Origin: CAWDPQ01 sp049642465
GTDB lineage: Bacteria; Acidobacteriota; Vicinamibacteria; Vicinamibacterales; 2-12-FULL-66-21
Assembly: GCA_049642465.1 (NCBI GenBank)
Contig: JBAROV010000166.1
Span: forward strand, 1 to 21,122
DNA: 21,122 nucleotides
Direction: 5' to 3'
Each line of letters opens with the position of its first letter. Positions within the stretch are counted from its first letter, which is position 1. The position numbers and the translations under genes are program-made. The notes below the pieces were generated by a model. That model was not told the DNA's origin, did no database searches, and worked only from the letters and a program-made list of their open reading frames with translations. Below, one piece after another: positions 1 to 6,937 of this stretch.

Positions 1-4
1 CTTT

Positions 5-89
5 GCACTTTGGCACCCTGGCACTTTGGCACCCTGGCACTTTGGCACCCTGGCACTTTGGCACCCTGGCACTTTGGCACCCTGGCACC
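5..89. repeat. 16-bp tandem repeat, five copies plus a partial copy
   Basis: Five identical copies of GCACTTTGGCACCCTG run from 5 to 84, followed by a partial GCACC. Each unit is two related 8-mers (GCACTTTG and GCACCCTG), so the array probably grew from an 8-bp core. It begins one base after the nirK stop codon, on the 3' side, and may continue to the left of the window. Reading frames through it are low-complexity and I do not call a gene. The function is unknown. Confidence 0.95.
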
Positions 90-90
90 T

Positions 91-1266
91 TCAGTGCTGC
101 ATCGGCTCGGTGTGCGATGTCATCGTGCCGGCTTTGGACAGTGCCACGATCTGTCCGATGGCACCCTTGGACGCATCCGCAAACTCGTGATCGACCAGGA
201 CGTAGCGGCCTTCTTCAGCGACGATGAACTCGAGCACGGCGCCATTGCTGGAGCCGACAAGGGCGGTTTGCATCCCACGCCATTCGTTGCGCGGATTGCC
301 TTCGTACCAGACGCGATCGAAGATGGCGCCGATGACGTGAGCGCTCGACTGGTCGTTCGGTCCGACGTTGTGGAAGTAGAGACGGACGCGCTCTCCGACC
401 TTGGCAATGAGCGGCTGGTCCGTCAGGGCGCTGACGTGACCATTGAAGAGGACGTGCGACGGCTGCTTCTTGAGCGCGGCGTCGTAATCGAGTTCGTAGA
501 GGCCGTTCTCGCCACCTGGCTTCAGATAGAACTCGGACTGGACGACAGCGTAGCGTCTGACGGCCTCTGAGTCCGTCGGGTATCCGTCGCGCGGTGACAC
601 GATCACAATGCCGTACTGCCCCATAGCCACGTGCTGCAGCACCGGCGGCACGCCGCAGTGATACATGTAGACGCCTGGATAGTTCGCGACCCATTCGAAT
701 TTGATGCTCTGGCCGGGGAGAACCATTCGCCACTTGTCATCGGCCGCCACCGTGGCCGCATGAAAGTCCATGGAATGGTGCATCGGCGCGATCGCGGCAA
801 CCGGTTTCTGACGATTCGAAGCAGCGAGCTGCTGGAGAAACGGTGAATCATCCTTGCTGGGAGAGGTGATCGACACCTGCTCATGCGAACGGTTGCGCAT
901 CACGAAGTTGACGCGATCCCCTTCGCGAACGTGGATGACCGGGCCAGGAACGCTGCCGCCGAACGTCCAGGCCAGGTATCGCACTTCTGGCGCAATCTCG
1001 ATCTCCTGCGCGACGATGTCGAGCCGCACGTTGTGGGTGCGGTTGCCTGGCTTCAATTCGGCGACGTTTGGCAGATAGGTGACGGCATCACCCTCGACGA
1101 GCGGTCCGCCTGGCGTGCTCTCGAAGATCTCGGCGCGCGGCGTGCCCCACACCTTCCGGGCTTCGTCGTTCTGGGAACGGGCGCCCATCACAAACGGCAC
1201 AGCAGCGATTGCGACAAGCGTGAACAAAACAGCAGCAAATGACAGGCGAACGTTTCTGGTACTCAT
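91..1266 (-). CDS. nirK: Copper-containing nitrite reductase (NirK)
   Basis: Periplasmic enzyme reducing nitrite to nitric oxide, two cupredoxin domains, 391 aa. An N-terminal hydrophobic stretch (about residues 8-27) looks like a Sec signal or anchor. Copper residues are recognisable. Type 1 site: H164, C204 and H212. Type 2 site: H169, H203 and H360. Catalytic pair: D167 and H310. The DFHA, YHC and VDHEF contexts are typical of NirK and separate it from laccases. The axial type 1 ligand position, five after H212, is Gln217 (HVAMGQYG) where NirK normally has Met; Met215 is nearby. The start at 1266 is chosen because the ATG overlaps the ric stop as TAATG, indicating translational coupling; the longer open frame to 1404 lies inside ric. 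It is probably transcribed with ric from the dyad-bearing promoter near 2038. Confidence 0.93.
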   Translation of the reverse strand: MSTRNVRLSFAAVLFTLVAIAAVPFVMGARSQNDEARKVWGTPRAEIFESTPGGPLVEGDAVTYLPNVAELKPGNRTHNVRLDIVAQEIEIAPEVRYLAWTFGGSVPGPVIHVREGDRVNFVMRNRSHEQVSITSPSKDDSPFLQQLAASNRQKPVAAIAPMHHSMDFHAATVAADDKWRMVLPGQSIKFEWVANYPGVYMYHCGVPPVLQHVAMGQYGIVIVSPRDGYPTDSEAVRRYAVVQSEFYLKPGGENGLYELDYDAALKKQPSHVLFNGHVSALTDQPLIAKVGERVRLYFHNVGPNDQSSAHVIGAIFDRVWYEGNPRNEWRGMQTALVGSSNGAVLEFIVAEEGRYVLVDHEFADASKGAIGQIVALSKAGTMTSHTEPMQH

Positions 1267-1985
1267 TATGACCTCTCGATGACGGTGCCGGAGAGAAGCA
1301 CCGCAACTCGTGAAAACAGAACGTGATCTTCCAGGTGAACATGGAGCCGCATCAGGCGTTCGAGCTCTTTCAGTTCGTGATAGAACCCGCGCAGCGTCGA
1401 GCACGCGGCGTGGGAAGGCGTGTATTCGTCGGTGGCCTGTCCAATCAGCCGGAGCGTCTGCGTCTGGTCCTCGTGCGCGGTCTCGGCGGCAACCCTCAGA
1501 TGCGCGAAGCGGTCGGCGTCCCCCTGGTGCCTGTCGCCATGCGAGATCCGGTCAATCAACGGGAACAGCGCCCCTTCCTCACCCTCCATGTAGCTGGCGA
1601 GGCCGTCGACGAACCGCGTCAGTTCCTGGAGCACCAGTGCCAGGGCACGCTGGTCAGATCCCTCGTGCCCCTGGAGACGCTGGGCGAGGCGCTGCAGCGA
1701 CGGCAGCTCCTGACGCAGCGGTTCGTGAAAGGCTTCAACGATGTGTGCGGTCAACTCAGCAGGAGGCCGGCTCAGCCAGTCGTTCCGCTGGGAGGAGGAG
1801 GCCGCAAACGCAGACCTCAACGCCGCCGAGACCGCGTCAAACGAAACCCGCCGCTGGCGGCATGCCTCATCGAGTCGCAACGCTCCGTCGCAACACGGCT
1901 CGATGGCAAAACGTTGCAGAGTCCGCGTCGCAGCCGGAAACTGGCCCGCGATGGCAGCGACGGTTGCATCGGGTGAGAAGGGCAT
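1266..1985 (-). CDS. ric: Ric/ScdA-type iron-sulfur cluster repair protein (DUF542 plus hemerythrin-like domain)
   Basis: 239 aa. Residues 1-60 form the ScdA_N/DUF542 domain with the diagnostic Cys pair C31-C32. Residues about 78-235 form the hemerythrin-like di-iron domain. Proteins of this family (YtfE, ScdA, DnrN) protect and repair Fe-S centres damaged by NO and are commonly found with denitrification genes. Several ligands are recognisable: H87 and H171, plus H215 and E219 in the HVHLED motif. The usual HMxKEE motif, however, reads YMEGEE, with Tyr132 in place of His, and the residue before H171 is Ala rather than Glu. The di-iron site may therefore be degenerate. The ATG at 1985 has a GAGG ribosome-binding site that lies in a hairpin arm. 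The gene overlaps nirK by one base (TAATG). Confidence 0.85.
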   Translation of the reverse strand: MPFSPDATVAAIAGQFPAATRTLQRFAIEPCCDGALRLDEACRQRRVSFDAVSAALRSAFAASSSQRNDWLSRPPAELTAHIVEAFHEPLRQELPSLQRLAQRLQGHEGSDQRALALVLQELTRFVDGLASYMEGEEGALFPLIDRISHGDRHQGDADRFAHLRVAAETAHEDQTQTLRLIGQATDEYTPSHAACSTLRGFYHELKELERLMRLHVHLEDHVLFSRVAVLLSGTVIERS

Positions 1986-1988
1986 GTC

Positions 1989-2010
1989 GTAACCTCGATT
2001 CAGAGGTTAC
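1989..2010 (-). promoter_or_regulatory. Perfect 8-bp inverted repeat covering the ric ribosome-binding site
   Basis: GTAACCTC, a 6-nt loop and GAGGTTAC form a perfect dyad ending three bases before the ric ATG. On the transcript strand the 3' arm contains the GAGG Shine-Dalgarno sequence, so folding would mask it. The same DNA includes the TAACCT hexamer proposed as the -10 element. If transcription starts near 1997, only part of the stem is in the RNA and the dyad would instead be a DNA operator. The function is inferred. Confidence 0.45.
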
Positions 2011-2030
2011 GGGAAGGTCAGAAGGAGATC

Positions 2031-2046
2031 GTTGCGCTAGCGCAAC
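2031..2046 (-). promoter_or_regulatory. Crp/Fnr-family (NnrR-like) operator upstream of ric-nirK
   Basis: GTTGCGCTAGCGCAAC is a perfect 16-bp palindrome containing TTGCG-N4-CGCAA, the layout of Crp/Fnr-family sites and close to the TTGCG-N4-CACAA type described for NnrR. Its centre (2038.5) is 32 bp from the centre of a TAACCT hexamer (2004-2009, minus strand). That is the spacing of a class II activator at -41.5. The gene immediately upstream encodes a Crp/Fnr regulator. Confidence 0.65.
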
Positions 2047-2053
2047 CTTCTCG

Positions 2054-2728
2054 TCATTCCTCCTCCGCCGAGGCGGCGAGCTCCAAACCCCCTGGATCCA
2101 CGATGGTTACCGAACCTCGGCCGGTCCGAAGGAGCCCGCGCGATTCCCATTCGGACATGAGCCGGCTGACCGTGAAGAGGGTGGCTCCTGTCAAATCGGC
2201 CAACTCCTGACGTGTCAGTGGATGGACAATGTGAATCCCCTCGGCGACGGGGGCGCCGCCGTACTCAGCGAGCCGCAGCAGGGCCTTGGCCAAGCGTTGC
2301 GGCACGCGTTCGGTGGCTAGCTCCTGCGCCGCGGTCAGCACCCCCGACATCCGGCGGGTGATTTCCTCGAATATGTTCGATTTCAGGCGGGGTAGCCGCT
2401 CCGCAAAGGCCGTGATGACGGGTCTCGTCCAGACCAGAACCCGGGACGGCTGAACAGCCGTCGCCGAGACCGGGAAGCAGCTGTCAGGCACGAGCGCAAT
2501 GGCGCCGTAGCAATCGCCAGGACCGACGAACCGCACCAGCATTTCAACGCCAGCCGGACTGACCTTCCCCAGCTTCAAAAACCCGACCTGGACGAGCGCG
2601 AAGAGATCTGCGGGTTCGCCCTGATGCCCGAGGATGTCACGCGACTGCAACTGACGCACATGACCGGCGGCCAGCAGTTCCTGTTGCTCCCTGTCGGTCA
2701 AGCCGGCCAGCAGCAACGGCCGATTCAC
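2054..2728 (-). CDS. Crp/Fnr-family transcriptional regulator (Dnr/NnrR-like)
   Basis: 224 aa. The N-terminal cyclic-nucleotide-binding-type beta barrel spans about residues 5-115. A dimerisation helix spans about 118-145. A C-terminal winged helix has RQELADLTGATLFTVSRLM as its helix-turn-helix. The N-terminal Cys cluster of true Fnr is absent, so an oxygen-labile [4Fe-4S] sensor is not expected; a Dnr/NnrR-like NO sensor fits the neighbours. The recognition helix has Phe where Fnr has the base-contacting Glu, and keeps the Ser-Arg, so its site may differ from TTGAT-N4-ATCAA. The start codon is GTG with a weak ribosome-binding site. It lies 25 bp after the DUF2231 gene and 68 bp before ric, probably controlling ric-nirK through the palindrome at 2031. 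Confidence 0.85.
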   Translation of the reverse strand: MNRPLLLAGLTDREQQELLAAGHVRQLQSRDILGHQGEPADLFALVQVGFLKLGKVSPAGVEMLVRFVGPGDCYGAIALVPDSCFPVSATAVQPSRVLVWTRPVITAFAERLPRLKSNIFEEITRRMSGVLTAAQELATERVPQRLAKALLRLAEYGGAPVAEGIHIVHPLTRQELADLTGATLFTVSRLMSEWESRGLLRTGRGSVTIVDPGGLELAASAEEE

Positions 2729-2753
2729 ACGGCGAGATTATCAGTGACGCGTT

Positions 2754-3245
2754 CTACTTCGCCAGCGGCCGGACATGGACAACGCGACCGGGTGCATAAG
2801 CAGACCCCGCGTTGTGGACATACACGAGCTGGCCGCCAGCATGCCCGACGCGCACCGCCGCCGCCGCAACCACCAGCGATCCTGCAATCGTTGCACTCAT
2901 CAACGCCTTGCTGAGGGCCCGCTGTCGAAGCACCGGAACGAGACCGGCGAGAACCAGCGTGATGCCTGTAGCCCACAGGAACTGCTCAGCGTACATCTCA
3001 TGCCGATCGAGGGCGGCGTCGGGAACGACGGCTTCGACACGATCTTCCTCACGCTCACCCGTATTCATGGCAAGCAGACCGGCTCCGAAGAGAACCGCTT
3101 GTAAGCCGGCGATGACGATCCAGGCCCGAAGCCGGACCCGTCCCGACCAGACGGCCCAGGCGAAACCGATCGCCAACGCCGGAATGACGAAGGCCAAGCC
3201 CAGCGGAACGTGAACGACGGCGGGATGGAGTGGTAGAGATGTCAC
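2754..3245 (-). CDS. DUF2231-family four-helix membrane protein
   Basis: 163 aa with four predicted membrane segments (about residues 12-32, 42-60, 88-107 and 115-133). It opens with LHPAVVHVPLG, has a central DRHE motif and ends with GHAGGQLVYVHNAG, the His-rich signatures I recognise from the DUF2231 family. Members are proposed to bind heme or metal, but no activity is established. The start is GTG at 3245 behind a strong AGGAGG site six bases away. It is the first gene of the minus-strand run leading to the Crp/Fnr gene, ric and nirK, and is divergent from the LuxR-type gene. A role in nitrogen oxide respiration is inferred from position only. Confidence 0.75.
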   Translation of the reverse strand: MTSLPLHPAVVHVPLGLAFVIPALAIGFAWAVWSGRVRLRAWIVIAGLQAVLFGAGLLAMNTGEREEDRVEAVVPDAALDRHEMYAEQFLWATGITLVLAGLVPVLRQRALSKALMSATIAGSLVVAAAAVRVGHAGGQLVYVHNAGSAYAPGRVVHVRPLAK

Positions 3246-3341
3246 GATATCCTCCTCGTTGATGGCGACGTGCGCATACCCGACATTACGGAGTCGGCGG
3301 CCCGGGCGTCATCGCACGGATGTACGAGGAGTGGCAAACGC

Positions 3342-3914
3342 ATGAGATCACGTGGCTTCGACGATGCGGATCGCACGGATGTGGGATCGGCGGTGGCACC
3401 GGTGGGGGTCGCGCTTTTCGGGGTCATCGCCTTGCTCATCGCCGCGGATATCGTGGCGGACTACCGCGAAGGCACCAAAACGGCGCACCTCGTTACGGAG
3501 GGCATCGTCATGACGATGGCGCTGGCGGGAGTAGCGCTGCTGGGTCGTCAACTTCGATCCGTCCGGCAGCGGGTCGAGCGGCTGAGTCTCGATCTCGAGG
3601 CGGCACAGCGGGACGCACAGCGCTTCCGCCAGGAAGCCAGCGAGGCGCTGCGCGGACTCGGAGAAGCGATCGACCGTCAGTTCGAGCGCTGGTTGCTGAC
3701 ACCGGCTGAACGTGAAGTAGGGCTTCTCTTGCTCGAGGGGCTGAGCCACAAAGAAGCCGCAGACGTGCGGAACACGAGCGAGACGACGATTCGACAGCAG
3801 GCGCTTGCCGTCTACCGGAAGGCCGGTTTGCGCAATCGCGCCGACCTCTCCGCTTTTTTTCTCGAGGATTTGCTCCTGCCAAGTCGTCCGCCGGTCAATG
3901 CGACACGATCGTGA
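3342..3914 (+). CDS. Membrane-anchored LuxR-type (GerE HTH) transcriptional regulator
   Basis: 190 aa. Two hydrophobic segments (about residues 19-36 and 50-68) are followed by a charged helical, probably coiled-coil region (about 70-115). A C-terminal LuxR/GerE helix-turn-helix starts LTPAEREVGLLLLEGLSHKEAA and continues through a TTIRQQALAVYRKAGL recognition region. There is no receiver or autoinducer-binding domain, so it is not a standard response regulator. The start at 3342 is preferred over the upstream ATG at 3270 because GAGGAG lies ten bases before it and the extra 24 residues look non-native. It is divergent from the DUF2231 gene, and its 3' end overlaps the convergent gene by 20 bp. 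Targets are unknown. Confidence 0.8.
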   Translation: MRSRGFDDADRTDVGSAVAPVGVALFGVIALLIAADIVADYREGTKTAHLVTEGIVMTMALAGVALLGRQLRSVRQRVERLSLDLEAAQRDAQRFRQEASEALRGLGEAIDRQFERWLLTPAEREVGLLLLEGLSHKEAADVRNTSETTIRQQALAVYRKAGLRNRADLSAFFLEDLLLPSRPPVNATRS

Positions 3915-4476
3915 GCTCGCGTCGCTCGCGATCGTAGGTCACCAGAACAACTTCGCGCGGCAAGACGTCGAGACGACGTGCGATCGCCAGGTGCGGCGGC
4001 AGGGACTCGAGAAGCAGGGGCGAGGCCTGGCCGGCGCGCACGTTCGCGCCCGGCGGTGCCGGATCGGTGCCCGACGCCGATCCATCGATCCGATCGAGCC
4101 TCACGTCGATCGTGGTGGATGCCTTCGCGACCAGCGGTAATTCCTCGAAGACATAGACGCGCCGGTCCCTCCGGAGTCCGCCGCCGTGGACGGTGCGATC
4201 GACGACGAGGGCATCATCGACACGCACTTGCAGGCGGTACTCCGCGGTGGTGCCCTCGCAGACGACCTGCTGGCGCATGTGCTGCGGAAGCCGAGCGACT
4301 TCCTCGCCCGTCGCTTGACGGCATTTCTCGATGCGTTCCGGGCGCGCGCTCCAAGCCAGTCGGAGCCTCCCAGCGTCCGATCGGTGCATGGTGAGCGGGG
4401 CATTCGATGCCCAGACGATGCCGGCGAGCAGGCTGACGGCGAATGCCACGCCCAGGGCGCGGTCGATCAGGGTCAT
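3895..4476 (-). CDS. Exported or membrane-anchored protein of unknown function, coupled to the cytochrome b fusion
   Basis: 193 aa from the ATG at 4476. That ATG overlaps the stop of the upstream cytochrome b fusion gene as ATGA, which fixes the start and indicates translational coupling. Residues about 5-24 form one hydrophobic segment, a signal or anchor. The rest is soluble, probably periplasmic, and rich in beta-strand-like sequence. Two Cys residues (KCRQ and VVCEG) lie about 25 residues apart and could form a disulfide. I see no heme, Fe-S or copper motif and do not recognise the family. An accessory or assembly role for the cytochrome b protein is inferred from the overlap only. Confidence 0.75.
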   Translation of the reverse strand: MTLIDRALGVAFAVSLLAGIVWASNAPLTMHRSDAGRLRLAWSARPERIEKCRQATGEEVARLPQHMRQQVVCEGTTAEYRLQVRVDDALVVDRTVHGGGLRRDRRVYVFEELPLVAKASTTIDVRLDRIDGSASGTDPAPPGANVRAGQASPLLLESLPPHLAIARRLDVLPREVVLVTYDRERRELTIVSH

Positions 4477-6059
4477 GACCGGCCTCTCACGGTTGCTGGT
4501 TCGCACTTGTCGTCCAGGATCTCGGATTCGCGCGCAGTTGCCGGGCTCAGCAGAGCGACCTCCGCGGTGAACGCGCGGAGCGCCGCAATCGCTTCCGCGC
4601 GTTCGTGCGAACCGACGTTGATGATTCGCACCCGCGCCCGATCCACTCTGGGCTGCAGCTCCGCTTCACGCGCGTGGTACACGCGTTCCACGAGCCAACG
4701 CGTCCCTTCTCGGTGCCAGCAGTCGCGAGGGGGACACGCCAGGACCATCACACCGCCCGCTCCGTCGCGCAGCAGGAACTCGATGACCGAAGTGTGCAGG
4801 TTGCCCCCGCAATCAACCGAGTACGGGACGCCGCCGGCGGCGGCGAGATCGGCGGCAAATTCGCCCGCGCCATGATCGCAACAAATGACGACGATTTCCC
4901 CTTTCTGACGCTCGGGCCTGCCGAGGAAATCGCGCACCGCCGCCATCTGATCGCGTCCCGTCCGGCCCGGTGGCCCCACGCCCATGGGGGAGCACGAGCC
5001 GGCGCAGATTCCGCAGCTCACGCACAGATCCGTCGTGACGCGCGCGACGAGATCGGAGCGGCGGCTGTCGCGCTCGATCATTTCGATCGCTCCGTATGGG
5101 CAGTCGATCGCGCATTGCAGGCACCCTACACAGAGCGCTTCGTCAACCCATGAGGGTGGTGGCGCGTCGCTCGCGCGTCTCGTGGTCATCCACGGCACGA
5201 CGAGCAAGCCGACACCGACGCCAACAGCCAGCGTCAACGCCCATCCACCGCTGAGCGTCTGCGCGAGAGGAATCCAAAACGCGAAGAACCAATCGGCCGG
5301 AACGTTGGCCGGCAGCGCGAACGCATCTGCTGCCGGCGCCATGGTAAGCGGCCACATGATCGCAGCCAACGAGAGCGCTCCGACGATCGACCACGTCACG
5401 CGCCGCGGCGGCAGCACGGCCGGCCGCTGCAGTCGCTTCACGTGGAGCCAGAACGCCACGCCCATCGCCAATGGGATGCCGATGTGAGCGAAGAGATTCA
5501 GGAAGAAGAAGACCGTCGGCACCGGCTGCTCGCCGGTAAATGCGCGTCCCGTCGGTTCCGACAGAAACGGGAGCGAGTCGATCAAGCGCGCGCCCTCGCG
5601 AGCCAGGAGCTGACCGAAGGTATCCCATACCATGACGTACCCGGTCCACCCGCAGAAGAGGAGCAGCAGCAGGAGCAGGCACCCCGTCATCCACGCGAGA
5701 ACCCGCGCACCCCAACTGCGCCCCTGAGCAAACATTCTCAAGGCGTGAGCCGCCGTTGCCACCAGAGCAAGGTCGCTGGCGTAGCGGTGAAGCCCGCGCA
5801 CCCAATTGCCTGCCCAGTAATTGGCGGTCAGGCTCGCCACCGATTCCCAGGGCGATCCCACGCGGTAGAAAATAATCAGCCAGAGGCCCGTGACGAGCAG
5901 GACCAGATAGAGCGCGACGACAATTGTGCCGCTCTGGTAGAGGGGGTTGAACCGGTGTCCGTACAGCCGGTTGCAGAGCGCGTCCGCCGCGGTGAGCAGC
6001 CGGAGCGCCAACCGCTCGGTTCGTCGTCGGACGGCAGCCATGGTACGTAGGGCGATCAT
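4473..6059 (-). CDS. Fusion of cytochrome b (two-heme), 2x[4Fe-4S] ferredoxin and MvhD/FrhD-like domain
   Basis: 528 aa from the ATG at 6059 (522 from 6041). Residues 40-210 resemble the N-terminal half of cytochrome b/b6, with two His pairs 14 apart (H91/H105 and H192/H206) suited to two b hemes. Further membrane helices run to about 290. Residues 310-320 (CVGCLQCAIDC) and 346-356 (CVSCGICAGSC) are two [4Fe-4S] motifs. Residues 388-480 resemble the hydrogenase/heterodisulfide reductase delta subunit (MvhD/FrhD), with C393, C394, C417, C442 and C447. It probably passes electrons between the quinone pool and a soluble or periplasmic partner; the direction is unknown. The start is placed below the dyad at 6082-6099, which a longer reading would swallow; neither ATG has a strong ribosome-binding site. 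It is divergent from the sNOR genes, which may receive its electrons (inference). Confidence 0.82.
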   Translation of the reverse strand: MIALRTMAAVRRRTERLALRLLTAADALCNRLYGHRFNPLYQSGTIVVALYLVLLVTGLWLIIFYRVGSPWESVASLTANYWAGNWVRGLHRYASDLALVATAAHALRMFAQGRSWGARVLAWMTGCLLLLLLLFCGWTGYVMVWDTFGQLLAREGARLIDSLPFLSEPTGRAFTGEQPVPTVFFFLNLFAHIGIPLAMGVAFWLHVKRLQRPAVLPPRRVTWSIVGALSLAAIMWPLTMAPAADAFALPANVPADWFFAFWIPLAQTLSGGWALTLAVGVGVGLLVVPWMTTRRASDAPPPSWVDEALCVGCLQCAIDCPYGAIEMIERDSRRSDLVARVTTDLCVSCGICAGSCSPMGVGPPGRTGRDQMAAVRDFLGRPERQKGEIVVICCDHGAGEFAADLAAAGGVPYSVDCGGNLHTSVIEFLLRDGAGGVMVLACPPRDCWHREGTRWLVERVYHAREAELQPRVDRARVRIINVGSHERAEAIAALRAFTAEVALLSPATARESEILDDKCEPATVRGRS

Positions 6060-6081
6060 TCGCCGACTGGTGCGGAGACCG

Positions 6082-6099
6082 ATATGACCGCCGTCATAT
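6082..6099. promoter_or_regulatory. Crp/Fnr-type operator in the divergent sNOR / cytochrome b promoter
   Basis: ATATGAC-CGCC-GTCATAT is a perfect 18-bp dyad with the TGAC-N4-GTCA core of Crp/Fnr-family sites. Its centre (6090.5) is 32 bp from the centre of a TAAGCT hexamer at 6120-6125 on the plus strand, consistent with class II activation of the operon starting at 6172. No comparable -10 was seen for the minus strand. The ATGAC-N4-GTCAT core recurs exactly at 17968-17981. Confidence 0.65.
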
Positions 6100-6171
6100 G
6101 CGGCGGAAGCCATCCACTTTAAGCTGCGCGCGATCGTTCGTTTCGGTCCTTCAGCCGCGCAAGGAAATCCC

Positions 6172-6342
6172 ATGACGCCGCACTCTCAGGCACCGTATCC
6201 CGACGACGAGGTACCGCTCGGCCAGCGTCTCTTCGACAATGTATTCCTGCTCCTGGGCGCTGGACTCCTGATCATGTTTGTCTTCTATACCGGGTGGGGC
6301 CTCTGGGAGATTCTCTCCCTTCCCCCCGGCAGACTGCCTTGA
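6172..6342 (+). CDS. Small single-span membrane protein, first gene of the sNOR operon
   Basis: 56 aa. A short polar N-terminus with an acidic patch (DDE at 11-13) precedes one hydrophobic helix (about residues 24-44), followed by GWGLWEIL and a short tail. An AAGGA ribosome-binding site lies six bases before the ATG, and the gene ends ten bases before the ATG of subunit II. Small one-helix subunits accompany many heme-copper oxidases, so it is probably a structural or assembly subunit of the NOR. No sequence motif proves this. Confidence 0.7.
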   Translation: MTPHSQAPYPDDEVPLGQRLFDNVFLLLGAGLLIMFVFYTGWGLWEILSLPPGRLP

Positions 6343-6352
6343 GGTGCCGCCC

Positions 6353-6937
6353 ATGATCAACGACACGCATACCGGGCTCGACGCGCCGCAAGGCGTCTGG
6401 TGGAAGCCCGCCCACAAGTCCGAAAAAGTCTGGGTCGGAATTGCTTTTGCGTGGTGCATGGTGCTGTTTGCGATGATGCCGCTCTGGCACTGGAAGGGGG
6501 GGCAGAACCCCTCCGGCATCCGAACGCGCACGACGCCGCAGGCCTACGGCACCCGCGTCGGCGAATTCATCGCGCAGTATCAAACCGGTGACGATCGGGG
6601 CATGCCGATCGTGACGCCGCCGCCTGGGTCGGACGTCTATCTCGCATCGGTTTCGTTCCAGTGGTTTCCGATCGTCCGCCTCCAGAAGAATGCGGAATAT
6701 ACACTCCACCTCTCGTCGCTCGATGTGAACCACGGGTTTTCGTTGTACCCGATTAACGTCAATTTCCAGGTTGTCCCCGGCTACGACTACGGCTTGCGGG
6801 TGACGCCCAACGCCTCGGGTGATTTCCGCATCCTCTGTAATGAGTTCTGCGGTATCGGGCATCACCTGATGGTCGGCCGTGTCATCGTCGAGGAGGCGCC
6901 GATCGCGGCCGCTTCAGCATCGGGAGGCGTCCGATGA
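6353..6937 (+). CDS. norY: Subunit II with CuA site, NorY-like subunit of sNOR nitric oxide reductase
   Basis: 194 aa. One N-terminal membrane helix (about residues 25-45) precedes a periplasmic cupredoxin domain. The CuA binuclear site is complete: H127, C162, E164, C166, H170 and M173 in CNEFCGIGHHLM. It takes electrons from a periplasmic donor and passes them to subunit I. The ATG at 6353 has GAGG eight bases upstream; the open frame extends to 6278 but would overlap the small membrane gene. Its stop overlaps the subunit I start (ATGA). By sequence alone it would be annotated cytochrome c oxidase subunit II; the NOR assignment rests on subunit I and on the adjacent SenC gene, as in the norSY-senC clusters of ammonia oxidisers. 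Confidence 0.8.
   Translation: MINDTHTGLDAPQGVWWKPAHKSEKVWVGIAFAWCMVLFAMMPLWHWKGGQNPSGIRTRTTPQAYGTRVGEFIAQYQTGDDRGMPIVTPPPGSDVYLASVSFQWFPIVRLQKNAEYTLHLSSLDVNHGFSLYPINVNFQVVPGYDYGLRVTPNASGDFRILCNEFCGIGHHLMVGRVIVEEAPIAAASASGGVR

Noticed and set aside
5..89. CRISPR array
   Set aside because: The units are 16 bp and contiguous, with no spacers and no cas genes.
10..570. Plus-strand open frame through the 16-bp repeat and nirK
   Set aside because: The N-terminus is repeat-encoded and the rest is antisense to nirK.
1267..1404. N-terminal extension of NirK to 1404
   Set aside because: It overlaps ric by more than 130 bp, looks like a frame shadow, and precedes a clear signal sequence starting at the ATG at 1266.
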